From the IMG/VR virus record IMGVR_UViG_3300009008_000112, positions 1-37,440 of that record: a stretch of DNA of 37,440 nucleotides; one strand, written 5' to 3'. Each line of letters opens with the position of its first letter. The first letter of the stretch is position 1. The notes beneath the pieces are model-generated. The model was not told the DNA's origin. It saw nothing but the letters and a program-made list of their open reading frames with translations, and did not search any database. This stretch comes from a virus. Made by a program: the position numbers and the translations under genes. Shown here in pieces: positions 7,308-14,461 of this stretch.

Positions 7308-7415
7308 TTATTCACCACCTCTCGAACGATACATCAAATAAACGTGAGATACGAGACCGTCATTTTCCACGTCTTCACAGGTGACAGTCTTACACTCGCA
7401 ACATACAGTTTTCAT
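7308..7415 (-). CDS. 35-residue Cys-rich protein
   Basis: A short gene starting with the ATG at 7415, two bases after the TAA that ends the pre-insertion ribbon-helix-helix reading frame. The N-terminus MKTVCCECKTVTC has four Cys in nine residues, a possible zinc knuckle; the rest is EDVENDGLVSHVYLMYRSRGGE. It is probably co-transcribed with the ribbon-helix-helix gene. No family recognised. The foreign insert upstream keeps this gene intact. Confidence 0.5.
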   Translation of the reverse strand: MKTVCCECKTVTCEDVENDGLVSHVYLMYRSRGGE

Positions 7416-7416
7416 A

Positions 7417-7698
7417 TTAATTATCCCCCGTGGAACTTGGATCATTTTCTTTATTCAATTTATCCGTTAAAAACTCACCTTTACATGCATCGATTAAATC
7501 TTCTTGAAAATCATATAAATTAAATTTTATTAATCCTTCATCTAAGTTAATTATATGAATGAATTTTTTAATAAAATAAATATAATCATCTTTACATCTT
7601 AAAATCTCAGCAATCTGATCAGCAGTATATTCTTCTTTAACACCACCACGTTTTAAATTAGCATTGCCTTGATATGTTGTATTTTTAGTTGTTGCCAT
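7417..7698 (-). pseudogene. Fragment of T4-type large terminase N-terminus inside the insert
   Basis: This frame starts MATTKNTTYQGNANLKRGG and continues with an EYTADQIAEILRCKDD segment, then IYFIKKFIHIINLDEG and FNLYDFQEDL. That resembles the start of T4-like gp17, where a region of this type precedes the ATPase. It breaks at the 77-bp repeat and finishes with the tail of the ribbon-helix-helix protein (LIDACKGEFLTDKLNKEN...). No Walker motifs remain, so it cannot be a working terminase. Composition is far more AT-rich than the rest of the window. The phage has its own intact TerL at 10332. Identification is from pattern memory and should be read as probable. Confidence 0.6.
7422..7498. repeat. 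77-bp perfect direct repeat, left copy
   Basis: Identical base for base to 8232-8308, offset 810. It encodes the segment LIDACKGEFLTDKLNKEN... of the ribbon-helix-helix protein. Flanking bases differ immediately on both sides. Confidence 0.97.
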
Positions 7699-8231
7699 TT
7701 ATTTTTTTAATTTCAAATATTGTTTTTCAGCAAATTGTGAAGTTTCAGCATATCTACTATCTGTAAAATCTGAAAGAATTTTTATAATATCATCTTTATC
7801 TAATGCTTTTTTAGAATCTTTTTTTATAGATTTTAAATTTTGAATTGATATAGATAAACTATCTATTCTTGATTTTTTTCTTCTTTCATTAGCAGCACCA
7901 ATTGAAGTTACTCCACTATTCAAATTATCCCAATGTCCACCAACTGAAACTTTTTTCGGATTACTTTTATATTTCTTTGAAGTCCATTTTTTCAATTCAT
8001 TTGATAATTTTTTTATTTCCTTATCAATAGTTTTCAAAAATTGTTTTTTCTCTTTTTGAAATTTATCAGGTTTTGGTTTTACTGTTCCCATTAAAATTCC
8101 TAAAGGATCAAAATCTTTATTTCTGTAAACATTTCTTAATTCTACCGTTGATATTGATGAATGTGGTATAACACTTAATAATTTATTTAACCCACTTTCT
8201 GAACTTTTTAATAAATTAACTGTTTGATTCA
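7499..8231. other. Foreign AT-rich insert, 733 bp
   Basis: Unique DNA between the two 77-bp repeats. On the minus strand it carries a Lys-rich 177-residue frame (MNQTVNLLKSSESGLNKLL to KQYLKLKK), immediately followed by the terminase-like fragment. Both read leftward, like the interrupted gene. Without the insert and one repeat copy (810 bp) the ribbon-helix-helix gene closes in frame. No terminal inverted repeats or transposase are present. It could be a recombination product with a T4-like phage or an assembly or amplification chimera. Confidence 0.7.
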
Positions 8232-9027
8232 TATCCCCCGTGGAACTTGGATCATTTTCTTTATTCAATTTATCCGTTAAAAACTCACCTTTACATGCAT
8301 CGATTAAAAATACCCTATGTTTTTTCAACGTATCTTCACTTACCAGGGTAGCAGGTACCTTTTTATCACCAGTTTCATATTGCCACATGAAGAATGCGTC
8401 GAGTGCATCCCGTGTGATCTCCGATAAATCTAAACCTTTTGACATGCAAAAATGATAAACATCAAGTGACAGATAGAAACTAAAACGTTCAAGATTATCT
8501 GATTCAGTTTCAAGATTCATCCCGTCTAAAAGGTATTCGTTAAACGCAGGATTATTCTTGAAATAAGATTCAATGTAATAATACAATGCAATTCTGATTT
8601 CGGATGCACCATTCTGGATTACAGACATCCAATTTTTTTGTGCTTTTGATATCATAACATTAATTAAACATTTGGTTCTGTCTTTACTCAATGTCAATCG
8701 TTTCGGTTTTGGAGGTTCAGGTTTAGATTTTTTAATTTCCACGACACCGAGATACTCACAATTGAAAAACACATCAAGAGCGTGTCGGATACACGCGGAC
8801 CTATTTGGTTTTAATAAATCCAGATAAGAAACAGGTATAGTTAAGTTAAATGGTTGCACATTTCCACCTGTTCCCTGTTCGGGTGTTTCTTGTAGAATAT
8901 TCTGATACCCTATACTTTGTAAGTTACGTGTGCAATACAACTCTATAGCCTTCCTTACAATAAAGGACATGTTGTTTCTTTCTTTGAGTTTCTTTCTTTG
9001 ATCTTCTCTAATATTAAAACATGTCAT
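7699..9027 (-). CDS. Tandem ribbon-helix-helix protein fused to foreign C-terminal sequence
   Basis: The reading frame gives 442 residues, but only 1-265 belong to the original gene. These contain four similar strand-helix-helix units, at about residues 2-33 (FNIREDQRKKLKER with IVRKAIELYC), 58-89 (FNLTIPVSYLDLL with ACIRHALDVFF), 119-155 (INVMISKAQKNWM with SEIRIALYYYI) and 182-214 (FYLSLDVYHFCMS with SEITRDALDAFF). This is the ribbon-helix-helix pattern of CopG/Arc repressors, normally one unit per chain. A Lys-Pro linker follows unit 2. The original gene would have ended GDN-stop at 7417 (266 residues) without the insert. Good AGGAG site upstream of 9027. Likely a DNA-binding regulator or iteron binder. 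Confidence 0.72.
   Translation of the reverse strand: MTCFNIREDQRKKLKERNNMSFIVRKAIELYCTRNLQSIGYQNILQETPEQGTGGNVQPFNLTIPVSYLDLLKPNRSACIRHALDVFFNCEYLGVVEIKKSKPEPPKPKRLTLSKDRTKCLINVMISKAQKNWMSVIQNGASEIRIALYYYIESYFKNNPAFNEYLLDGMNLETESDNLERFSFYLSLDVYHFCMSKGLDLSEITRDALDAFFMWQYETGDKKVPATLVSEDTLKKHRVFLIDACKGEFLTDKLNKENDPSSTGDMNQTVNLLKSSESGLNKLLSVIPHSSISTVELRNVYRNKDFDPLGILMGTVKPKPDKFQKEKKQFLKTIDKEIKKLSNELKKWTSKKYKSNPKKVSVGGHWDNLNSGVTSIGAANERRKKSRIDSLSISIQNLKSIKKDSKKALDKDDIIKILSDFTDSRYAETSQFAEKQYLKLKK
8232..8308. repeat. 77-bp perfect direct repeat, right copy
   Basis: Partner of 7422-7498. It is in its original context, within the C-terminal codons of the ribbon-helix-helix gene. The insert-side neighbour creates an ATG at 8232-8230 that opens the foreign Lys-rich frame. 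Confidence 0.97.
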
Positions 9028-9060
9028 TTCTAAATCTCCTTTCTGTAAAATATTTAACTA

Positions 9061-9089
9061 ACCATACATACAATTACGATAACAGTCAA
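9061..9089 (-). promoter_or_regulatory. Candidate promoter for the ribbon-helix-helix gene
   Basis: Minus strand TTGACT (9089-9084), 17-bp spacer and TATGGT (9066-9061), 33 bp upstream of the start codon at 9027. Each box is an imperfect match, but spacing is ideal. Confidence 0.45.
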
Positions 9090-9133
9090 ATTATATTTTT
9101 AACTATATTATTATCCTACAATTAAAAAACCAT

Positions 9134-9441
9134 CCGGTCATTGTAATTCCTCAATATATACAATATATTACATGTTTCTGTGACCGGATGACCGGAAAAA
9201 CACCATTTTTACTTTCCTACAAATCATTAACACCATGATTATTATTATTTAATACCCTCTATCCTTCTATCCTTCTATCCTTCTATCCTTCTATAATAAT
9301 ATTACACCTGTTACTGTGTGTGTCGTCAGTATAGAGATATGCCGGTCATCCGGTCATACTTCATGTAACTATCTGTATTTACTCGCTATCTTATATGACC
9401 GTTTGTATACCTCTTACCGGTCATGTTCTGGGCATCGGTCA
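9134..9441. repeat. Dispersed TGACCGG/CCGGTCA motif copies
   Basis: Copies lie at 9134-9140 (CCGGTCA), 9181-9195 (TGACCGGATGACCGG, two head-to-tail), 9342-9356 (CCGGTCATCCGGTCA, the exact inverse of the previous pair), 9417-9423 (CCGGTCA) and 9436-9441 (CGGTCA). Within each pair the copies are 8 bp apart. The two paired sites form a 15-bp inverted repeat about 145 bp apart, suitable for cooperative protein binding. Confidence 0.75.
9260..9294. repeat. 8-bp tandem repeat TATCCTTC
   Basis: Four perfect consecutive copies plus a partial, followed by TAATAATATT. The plus strand is strongly pyrimidine-rich. Confidence 0.9.
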
Positions 9442-9473
9442 TACCTTATTATATATTAATACAATTACATTAC

Positions 9474-9503
9474 AATAATAACTAATAATAACTAATAATA
9501 ACA
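9474..9503. repeat. 10-bp tandem repeat AATAATAACT
   Basis: Three consecutive copies, the last with one changed base. AT-only except one C per unit, so easily melted; consistent with an unwinding element, which is inference. Confidence 0.85.
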
Positions 9504-9645
9504 GTAAGATAGAAGATAGCGGGAAGTGACCGAACGATGCCCGATACCGGTTCTGCGTGTTAATCCTTGACAAGTAAGTACGCGGAGTGTAACGGTAATC
9601 TTGTATAAACATGTGGTTAGATACAAATTATTAAAAGGCGGATAA

Positions 9646-10149
9646 ATGCCAAGACACAAATTTCCTAAAGGTAACGAGTTTTGGAAGGCGAGAGCGTCAA
9701 CCGGTCCCGATAAAATATTTTCAACACCTCAAGCGCTTTGGGATGCGGCACAGGAGTATTTTCAATGGGTAAGAGATAACCCGATATACGAACAACGTCT
9801 TGTTACTTATCTCGGTGATTATCAAAGAGTCGATGTTCCCAAAATGCGAGCAATGACGATTTACGGCCTTTGTGGTTTTCTCGGGGTGACGAGTAAGACT
9901 TGGTATCTTTATAAAGATTATGAGGGGTATCAAGACGTTTGCGCAGCTATTGACGAGACTATCCGTCAACAGAAAATTGAGGGTGCTATGGCAAACCAAT
10001 TAAATCAACTCGTCGTTGTTCGTGAACTCGGATTGAAAGATAAAAAAGAATTATCTGGCGATCAGAACGCCCCAATATCAACCGTACGCATGAATGCCAG
10101 TGAATACGCAGCGGTAAGGGACCAAATGTTAAAAGAGGATGATTGCTAA
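9646..10149 (+). CDS. terS: Terminase small subunit (gp3-like DNA packaging protein)
   Basis: A 167-residue packaging protein that recognises phage DNA and hands it to TerL. It fits the family often annotated DNA-packaging protein gp3. The pattern begins with GNEFWKARASTGPDKIFSTP and LWDAAQEYFQWVRDNP, then KMRAMTIYGLCGFLGV as the helix-turn-helix-like part. It ends with RQQKIEGAMANQLNQLVV and RELGLKDKKEL. It is the first gene of the long rightward late block and follows the repeat-rich region, which could contain the pac site. The next small frame overlaps its stop (TAATG). Confidence 0.85.
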   Translation: MPRHKFPKGNEFWKARASTGPDKIFSTPQALWDAAQEYFQWVRDNPIYEQRLVTYLGDYQRVDVPKMRAMTIYGLCGFLGVTSKTWYLYKDYEGYQDVCAAIDETIRQQKIEGAMANQLNQLVVVRELGLKDKKELSGDQNAPISTVRMNASEYAAVRDQMLKEDDC

Positions 10150-10335
10150 TGACAATAGTCGTTCATAATATAACCAGTGATGCCTGGACGCCGGTTAACT
10201 TTCGGTGGTGAGAGTAAAATGGGTGCTGTTATTCGTGTAGCACCCGACGAAGACGTGGAATTATTGGTAAATGACGATTTAACCAGTTTAGAAAAGTTTG
10301 AACTAATTGTCGAAGGGAGTATCGTTCTACCGTGA
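10149..10335 (+). CDS. Small protein with apparent +1 frameshift between TerS and TerL
   Basis: A frame from the ATG at 10149 gives only 20 residues (MTIVVHNITSDAWTPVNFRW) before TGA. If reading moves +1 after codon 18 (TTT at 10200-10202, skipping C10203) it continues GGESKMGAVIRVAPDEDVE... to a TGA at 10335, for 61 residues in total. The local site is AAC UUU CGG: tRNA-Phe can re-pair from UUU to UUC while a CGG codon waits. The downstream part could also start at its own ATG at 10219 (38 residues). A single-base indel would look the same. Its end overlaps the TerL GTG by four bases (GTGA). Function unknown. Confidence 0.5.
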
Positions 10336-11801
10336 CGTATAACGCACCGATGATAACCGAAGCAAGACGGCTCGAGTGTGAGCTTGACGGCATGTATTTT
10401 ACCCGGTATTTCATGAAGCAACGCACCGGGACGAAAATGATTATCGGCCGGCATCATCCCGTTATACAATCCGCCCTTGATAGAACCATGTTACCGCCTG
10501 ATCATCCGGACCATATAAACCGGTTGATTATTAATGTTCCGCCAGGATATACAAAAACGGAAATGGCGGCGATTCACTATATGGCGCGAGGTCTGGCGCT
10601 TGACCCGCGTAATAGGTTCCTTCATCTTTCCTATTCCTCAGACCTCGCATTACAAAATTCAGCAACGACTCGGGAAATTATAAAGTCCGTCGAGTTTCAA
10701 AATATGTGGGCTATTGAAACTAAAGACGATATGAACAGTAAAAAAACGTGGTGGACTGAGCAAACCGGAGGCATACGCGCAGCTTCAGCACGCGGACAGG
10801 TTACAGGATTCAGAGCCGGTCACATGGACAAAGACAGATTTACCGGCGCCTTGATTATTGACGACCCGGTAAAGCCCGAAGACGCATATTCCGAAGTGAA
10901 ACGGATCGCAATCAATGACGGATATAACGAAACGGTCGCGAGCCGGCTTGCTGTTGAATCTGTCCCTGTAATTGTCATCATGCAGCGGATACACCACGAC
11001 GATTTATCCGGATATCTGCTCCGTGGCGGATCGGGTGAGAAATGGCATCATTTGAACATGCCGGTTATCATCGAAGAGGATTACGAATATCCAGAAAAGA
11101 ATACGCACGGAATACCGCTCGATCATGGTCTCACGCCTGGGTGGTTGTGGTCATATAAACATAACGAGGAACACGAAGTCGCTCTCAGGGCGCACCGTAG
11201 AAAGTGGCACGGTCAGTACATGCAGGCACCGAAAAAACGCGACGCTGAATTGATGATATGGCAAGAGGAAGATATCGACAAGGCGCACGGTGAACCCTGG
11301 AAAGGTGGGATACGCACCGTTGTTGCTGTTGACCCTGCGGCGTCGAATACGAAAACCAGTGACGAACACGGCGTCGGAGCAGCCACCTATCACAGTCCGA
11401 ATCAATATACGGTTGACGCTGATCTATCTCGTAAAGGTACCCCGAAACAATGGGCCGATACAGCTATTTATTTACACGACACGTTATCCGCTGCGGCTAT
11501 TGTTATCGAGACAAATCAAGGTGGTGATATGGCGGTCGATACCCTGCGGAATGCGGGTTTTAAGGGTCGTATAATTAAAGTTCATGCCAGTAAAGGGAAA
11601 GTTGCCCGGGCCGAACCGATAGCGGCTTTATATGCGCAAGGGTTCGTGCGTCATAAGCCCGGTTTAAATAAACTTGAAGATGAAATGCTTGACTTTGACC
11701 CCGTAACAGGTAAATCTAACGGAAAATCGCCTAACAGGGTGGATTGGACCGTATGGGCTTTAACAGAATTAAGTAAACACGGGAAGTTCTTATGTAGTTA
11801 A
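10332..11801 (+). CDS. terL: Terminase large subunit
   Basis: A 489-residue packaging motor with ATPase and nuclease domains. The ATPase has a Walker A-like PPGYTKT (70-76) and Walker B ALIIDDP (Asp177, Asp178) followed by the VMQRIHHDD region. The RNase H-like nuclease shows Asp334 in AVDPAAS, Glu393 in VIETNQGGD and Asp471 in RVDWTVW. Full length for the family. The GTG start at 10332 overlaps the previous stop. It acts with the TerS and portal to fill the prohead; a circularly joined genome map would suit headful packaging, though that is inference. Confidence 0.93.
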   Translation: MTYNAPMITEARRLECELDGMYFTRYFMKQRTGTKMIIGRHHPVIQSALDRTMLPPDHPDHINRLIINVPPGYTKTEMAAIHYMARGLALDPRNRFLHLSYSSDLALQNSATTREIIKSVEFQNMWAIETKDDMNSKKTWWTEQTGGIRAASARGQVTGFRAGHMDKDRFTGALIIDDPVKPEDAYSEVKRIAINDGYNETVASRLAVESVPVIVIMQRIHHDDLSGYLLRGGSGEKWHHLNMPVIIEEDYEYPEKNTHGIPLDHGLTPGWLWSYKHNEEHEVALRAHRRKWHGQYMQAPKKRDAELMIWQEEDIDKAHGEPWKGGIRTVVAVDPAASNTKTSDEHGVGAATYHSPNQYTVDADLSRKGTPKQWADTAIYLHDTLSAAAIVIETNQGGDMAVDTLRNAGFKGRIIKVHASKGKVARAEPIAALYAQGFVRHKPGLNKLEDEMLDFDPVTGKSNGKSPNRVDWTVWALTELSKHGKFLCS

Positions 11802-11809
11802 TTGATAAT

Positions 11810-11873
11810 ACCCGGGCAAAGGGTAGCTCCCTGAAATCATTCCTGAGATTTCACGCCCGGGTTATAACTCAGG
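11810..11873 (+). ncRNA. Candidate compact structured RNA between TerL and HNH gene
   Basis: An 8-bp closing stem ACCCGGGC (11810-11817)/GCCCGGGT (11855-11862) encloses two hairpins. One is GGG-TAGCT-CCC (11821-11831); the other is TGAAATC (11832-11838)/GATTTCA (11847-11853). The loop segment CCTGAG (11842-11847) is complementary to CTCAGG (11868-11873) just outside, so a pseudoknot is possible, although its last base is shared with the stem. No U-tract follows. It could be an mRNA-stabilising or processing element, a translation control element for the HNH gene, or chance. Confidence 0.4.
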
Positions 11874-11898
11874 AAACAATATAACAGGAGATATTGAA

Positions 11899-12394
11899 AT
11901 GTTAACACAAATTGAATTAAAGAATTTATTAAAATATGATCTGAAGACAGGAATTTTCATATGGGTGAACAAACCCGCAATAACAAGCCCTATAAGAATT
12001 GGAGATAGAGCAGGGAGTGTCGGAAAGAATGGGTATGAAGTGATTAGAATAAGCAACAAAGCATATAGTTCACACAGGTTAGCTTTTTTTTTACATGAAA
12101 GGTTATTTACCTGAACATGAAGTCGACCACATTAACCGAGTAAGGGACGATAACAGATGGTTAAACCTGAGACACGTTAGCCGGCAGTGTAATGCTTTGA
12201 ATAAATCTATAATGAAAAATAATACTTCCGGTACGGCGGGTGTCACTTGGAACAAACGGGATAAAAGATGGCAAGCGCGGCTTGATGCATGTGGTGAGAC
12301 AGTATTACTCAAGACATTTAAAAATCAGGTTGACGCTATAAAAGCTCGTTTAGAAGCTGAAAATAAATATAAATTAGGAATTATGGTGTCGTGA
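11899..12394 (+). pseudogene. HNH endonuclease with AP2-like tail, frameshifted at T9 tract
   Basis: Two frames together make one HNH homing-type endonuclease of about 164 residues. Frame one gives 71 residues (MLTQIELKNLLKYDLKTG to SSHRLAFFLHERLFT). Removing one T from the nine at 12084-12092 turns this into RLAFFYMKGYLPEHEVDHIN, the expected HNH sequence. The rest follows as RVRDDNRWLNLRHVS, then an AP2-like NNTSGTAGVTWNKRDKRWQARL segment split across the boundary. Either a sequencing or replication slip in the homopolymer, a decayed gene, or phase-variable expression. A GGAG site precedes the ATG. It sits as an insertion between TerL and portal genes, a common place for free-standing HNH genes. 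Confidence 0.8.
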
Positions 12395-12401
12395 GGTAAA
12401 T

Positions 12402-13694
12402 ATGTGGAACCTTTTTAAACGTAAGCAGGTAGAAACGAAATCCGCCACCCGGAGCGTTATTCTCGACGACCTCACGTCGGATTTTATTTCCTCGTGTTTG
12501 TTGGAAGAGAACATAACGCCACAAAAGGCGTTTAAGTTTTACCGGAAAAATAGCAGCGTGGCGACCGCCGTCGACATGATAGCCGATTCATATGAACAGA
12601 TCGAGCCTATCATACAGTTACCGGACGGTTCCATACTCGAGCAGCATCCGGTACTTGACTTGCTCCGGAACCCGAATAGCTTCATGACTTGGAGCGACTT
12701 CGCGGCCAGGATCAGCCGTAACTATCTTTTGACAAATCAATCTCATTTTTACGCTCTCGGAGGTGTGACAGTATCCCCGTCCGAAATTTACCCGATTAAG
12801 CCGACAAATGTTTCCGTTATAACTGGCGGTAGCGAGTATGTCGAGACATTTTACGTCGGTCAGGGTGTCGGGGTGGGTGAATATATTCGAGAATTGGCAA
12901 AACAGCGAATAAGCCGGTATTACGACGGCGCATTGAAGGAATTATATCGAATATCCGGGTTCAGTAGTATGTCAACTGACGGCGGCGCGGATAGTCCGTT
13001 ACAAGCTGCGGCACTTGAGACGAATCAGCAAATTAAAGGCCGCGTGCATAACCTGAAGATGCTCGAGAACGGCGGTCGGTTGTCTCTTATGGTTATTTTC
13101 AAAGAGGAACAACTTTCCGACGATGAACACAAGGAACGGACGCAGCGTATTAATGAATCATGGAGCGGTCCGGAGAATGCCGGCAAAATCGGTGTCATGT
13201 CTGGCAGTGATATTCAGGACGTCAAGGAAATGGGCGTTAATCAGAAAGACATGGATTATGCGGAACTTGATCGAATCGCGTCCCAGGCTATTTACTTCAG
13301 GTACAAAATTCCATTACCTTTAATCACCGTAACGGCGAGCACGTTCAATAATATGCAAACGGCAATTGAAATGCTTTATGATTTTGCGGTTCTCCCGCTC
13401 GCTGATAAGCTTTTTACCGGAATGTCAAGGTTTCTGTTGCCTCGATTCGGTATCGACTTAAATCAGGCTAAAATTACCTACAATCCTGAATCTTTACAAG
13501 CTTTGAAATCCCGACGTCTCGAGGAATTGAAACAACGTAAGGATATCGGCGTCGAGACTATTAACGAAATGAGAGAACAGATACCGAACCGTGATCCGAT
13601 AGACGGCGGTAATACCCTGTATCAGTCCGCGACACTGGTACCGGTTGGAACAGACATAAATGATGATGGTGGATTAAATGACAACGATAGCTGA
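12402..13694 (+). CDS. Portal protein (HK97-type)
   Basis: A 430-residue protein forming the dodecameric ring at the capsid vertex through which DNA passes. It shows the phage_portal pattern: AFKFYRKNSSVATAVDMIA near residue 42, HPVLDLLRNPNSFMTWSDF, then SPLQAAALETNQQI, and an acidic C-terminal tail. Length is usual for HK97-like portals. The GTGAGG upstream is a modest ribosome site. It overlaps the head morphogenesis gene by 17 bases and belongs to the packaging and head operon. Confidence 0.9.
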   Translation: MWNLFKRKQVETKSATRSVILDDLTSDFISSCLLEENITPQKAFKFYRKNSSVATAVDMIADSYEQIEPIIQLPDGSILEQHPVLDLLRNPNSFMTWSDFAARISRNYLLTNQSHFYALGGVTVSPSEIYPIKPTNVSVITGGSEYVETFYVGQGVGVGEYIRELAKQRISRYYDGALKELYRISGFSSMSTDGGADSPLQAAALETNQQIKGRVHNLKMLENGGRLSLMVIFKEEQLSDDEHKERTQRINESWSGPENAGKIGVMSGSDIQDVKEMGVNQKDMDYAELDRIASQAIYFRYKIPLPLITVTASTFNNMQTAIEMLYDFAVLPLADKLFTGMSRFLLPRFGIDLNQAKITYNPESLQALKSRRLEELKQRKDIGVETINEMREQIPNRDPIDGGNTLYQSATLVPVGTDINDDGGLNDNDS

Positions 13695-14457
13695 ACAAAC
13701 ACGGCGTAAAATCTCGTTCGAGGAACGCATGCGGCGTGAGGTTCGGGCGTTATTTAACCGGATACGTATCGAATTCCGAATCAGTGTGTCAGCAGGCCGG
13801 CCCGTTCGTGCCAGTAAATACGAATCTCAATGGGAAAGCTTGCTTTTAAACCATTATCGACGCGTTCAAAACGGATTCCGCGGCGTTGTCGAGAGTAATA
13901 CGAAGCAGAACGAGCAGGAAATCGAAGACCTTGTGCTCGCTGCACTTATAGCATGGGCGGAAAAGAATGCACCTTTATCTGCGGTCCGGATTACTGATAC
14001 AACTCAGGAAAATATGGACGATTCCATAGCGCAGGCCCGACAGGCTTTTTCGGACGAGGGGCACACCGATTATACCGATCAAGAACTCGCTTTAGTTTCT
14101 GCGACTATCCTCGGGCGTAAATTCCGAGGACGTGAAGAGGCTATCATATCGACGGAAACACAAGGACCGGCTGAATCAACAAAATTAATTGAAGCTTTCA
14201 GTATTGCAGGTTTAGCACCTTTAGCGGTTGTAACAGGCGAGCGAGTGGAAGCAACCGAGGATTTCAAAGAGTGGAATACGGTCGGTGATTCCCGGGTTCG
14301 GATCATTCACAGGCGAGCGAACGGTCAGCGGGTACCGCTCAATGAACCTTACATTGTAAACGGTCAGCGGTTAATGTATCCCGGGGATAATTCTCGTGGT
14401 GCAACCGCTGATAATACTATACATTGCCGTTGCGCGGCATTTTACATTTTTAGGTGA
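13678..14457 (+). CDS. Head morphogenesis protein (Mu gpF/SPP1 gp7 family)
   Basis: A 259-residue minor head protein that associates with the portal and helps DNA enter the host. The N-terminal half is helical and charged (IAEQTRRKISFEERM, then LFNRIRIEFRI). The C-terminal domain ends in the family signature: EWNTVGDSRVRIIHRRANGQ, VPLNEPY, then GATADNTIHCRCAAFYIF with the conserved His-Cys-Arg-Cys. It follows the portal, as in Mu and SPP1. The ATG at 13678 overlaps the portal end. Confidence 0.86.
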   Translation: MTTIAEQTRRKISFEERMRREVRALFNRIRIEFRISVSAGRPVRASKYESQWESLLLNHYRRVQNGFRGVVESNTKQNEQEIEDLVLAALIAWAEKNAPLSAVRITDTTQENMDDSIAQARQAFSDEGHTDYTDQELALVSATILGRKFRGREEAIISTETQGPAESTKLIEAFSIAGLAPLAVVTGERVEATEDFKEWNTVGDSRVRIIHRRANGQRVPLNEPYIVNGQRLMYPGDNSRGATADNTIHCRCAAFYIFR

Positions 14458-14461
14458 TATT

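Larger units (their letters stand above)
9028..9645. other. AT-rich non-coding region with multiple short repeats; candidate origin or control region
   Basis: This is the longest gene-free stretch in the window, between the divergent ribbon-helix-helix and TerS genes. It holds several TGACCGG/CCGGTCA copies in both orientations, an 8-bp array, a 10-bp array and AT-rich tracts. Such a mix is typical of replication origins with iterons, of multi-site operators, or of packaging start sites next to the terminase genes. No convincing reading frame, tRNA or rRNA is seen. Which role applies cannot be told from sequence alone. Confidence 0.6.

Noticed and set aside
7422-8308. Insertion sequence with target duplication
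   Set aside because: A 77-bp duplication is too long, and there are no terminal inverted repeats and no transposase.
9567-9595. Strong promoter for TerS
   Set aside because: A perfect TTGACA is present at 9567-9572, but the -10 at 17-bp spacing (TAACGG) is poor, and TATAAA at 9604 is too far. I cannot call it.
11802-11898. Group I intron in TerL
   Set aside because: TerL is complete before this region and no second exon or intron core is seen; only a small fold next to an HNH gene.
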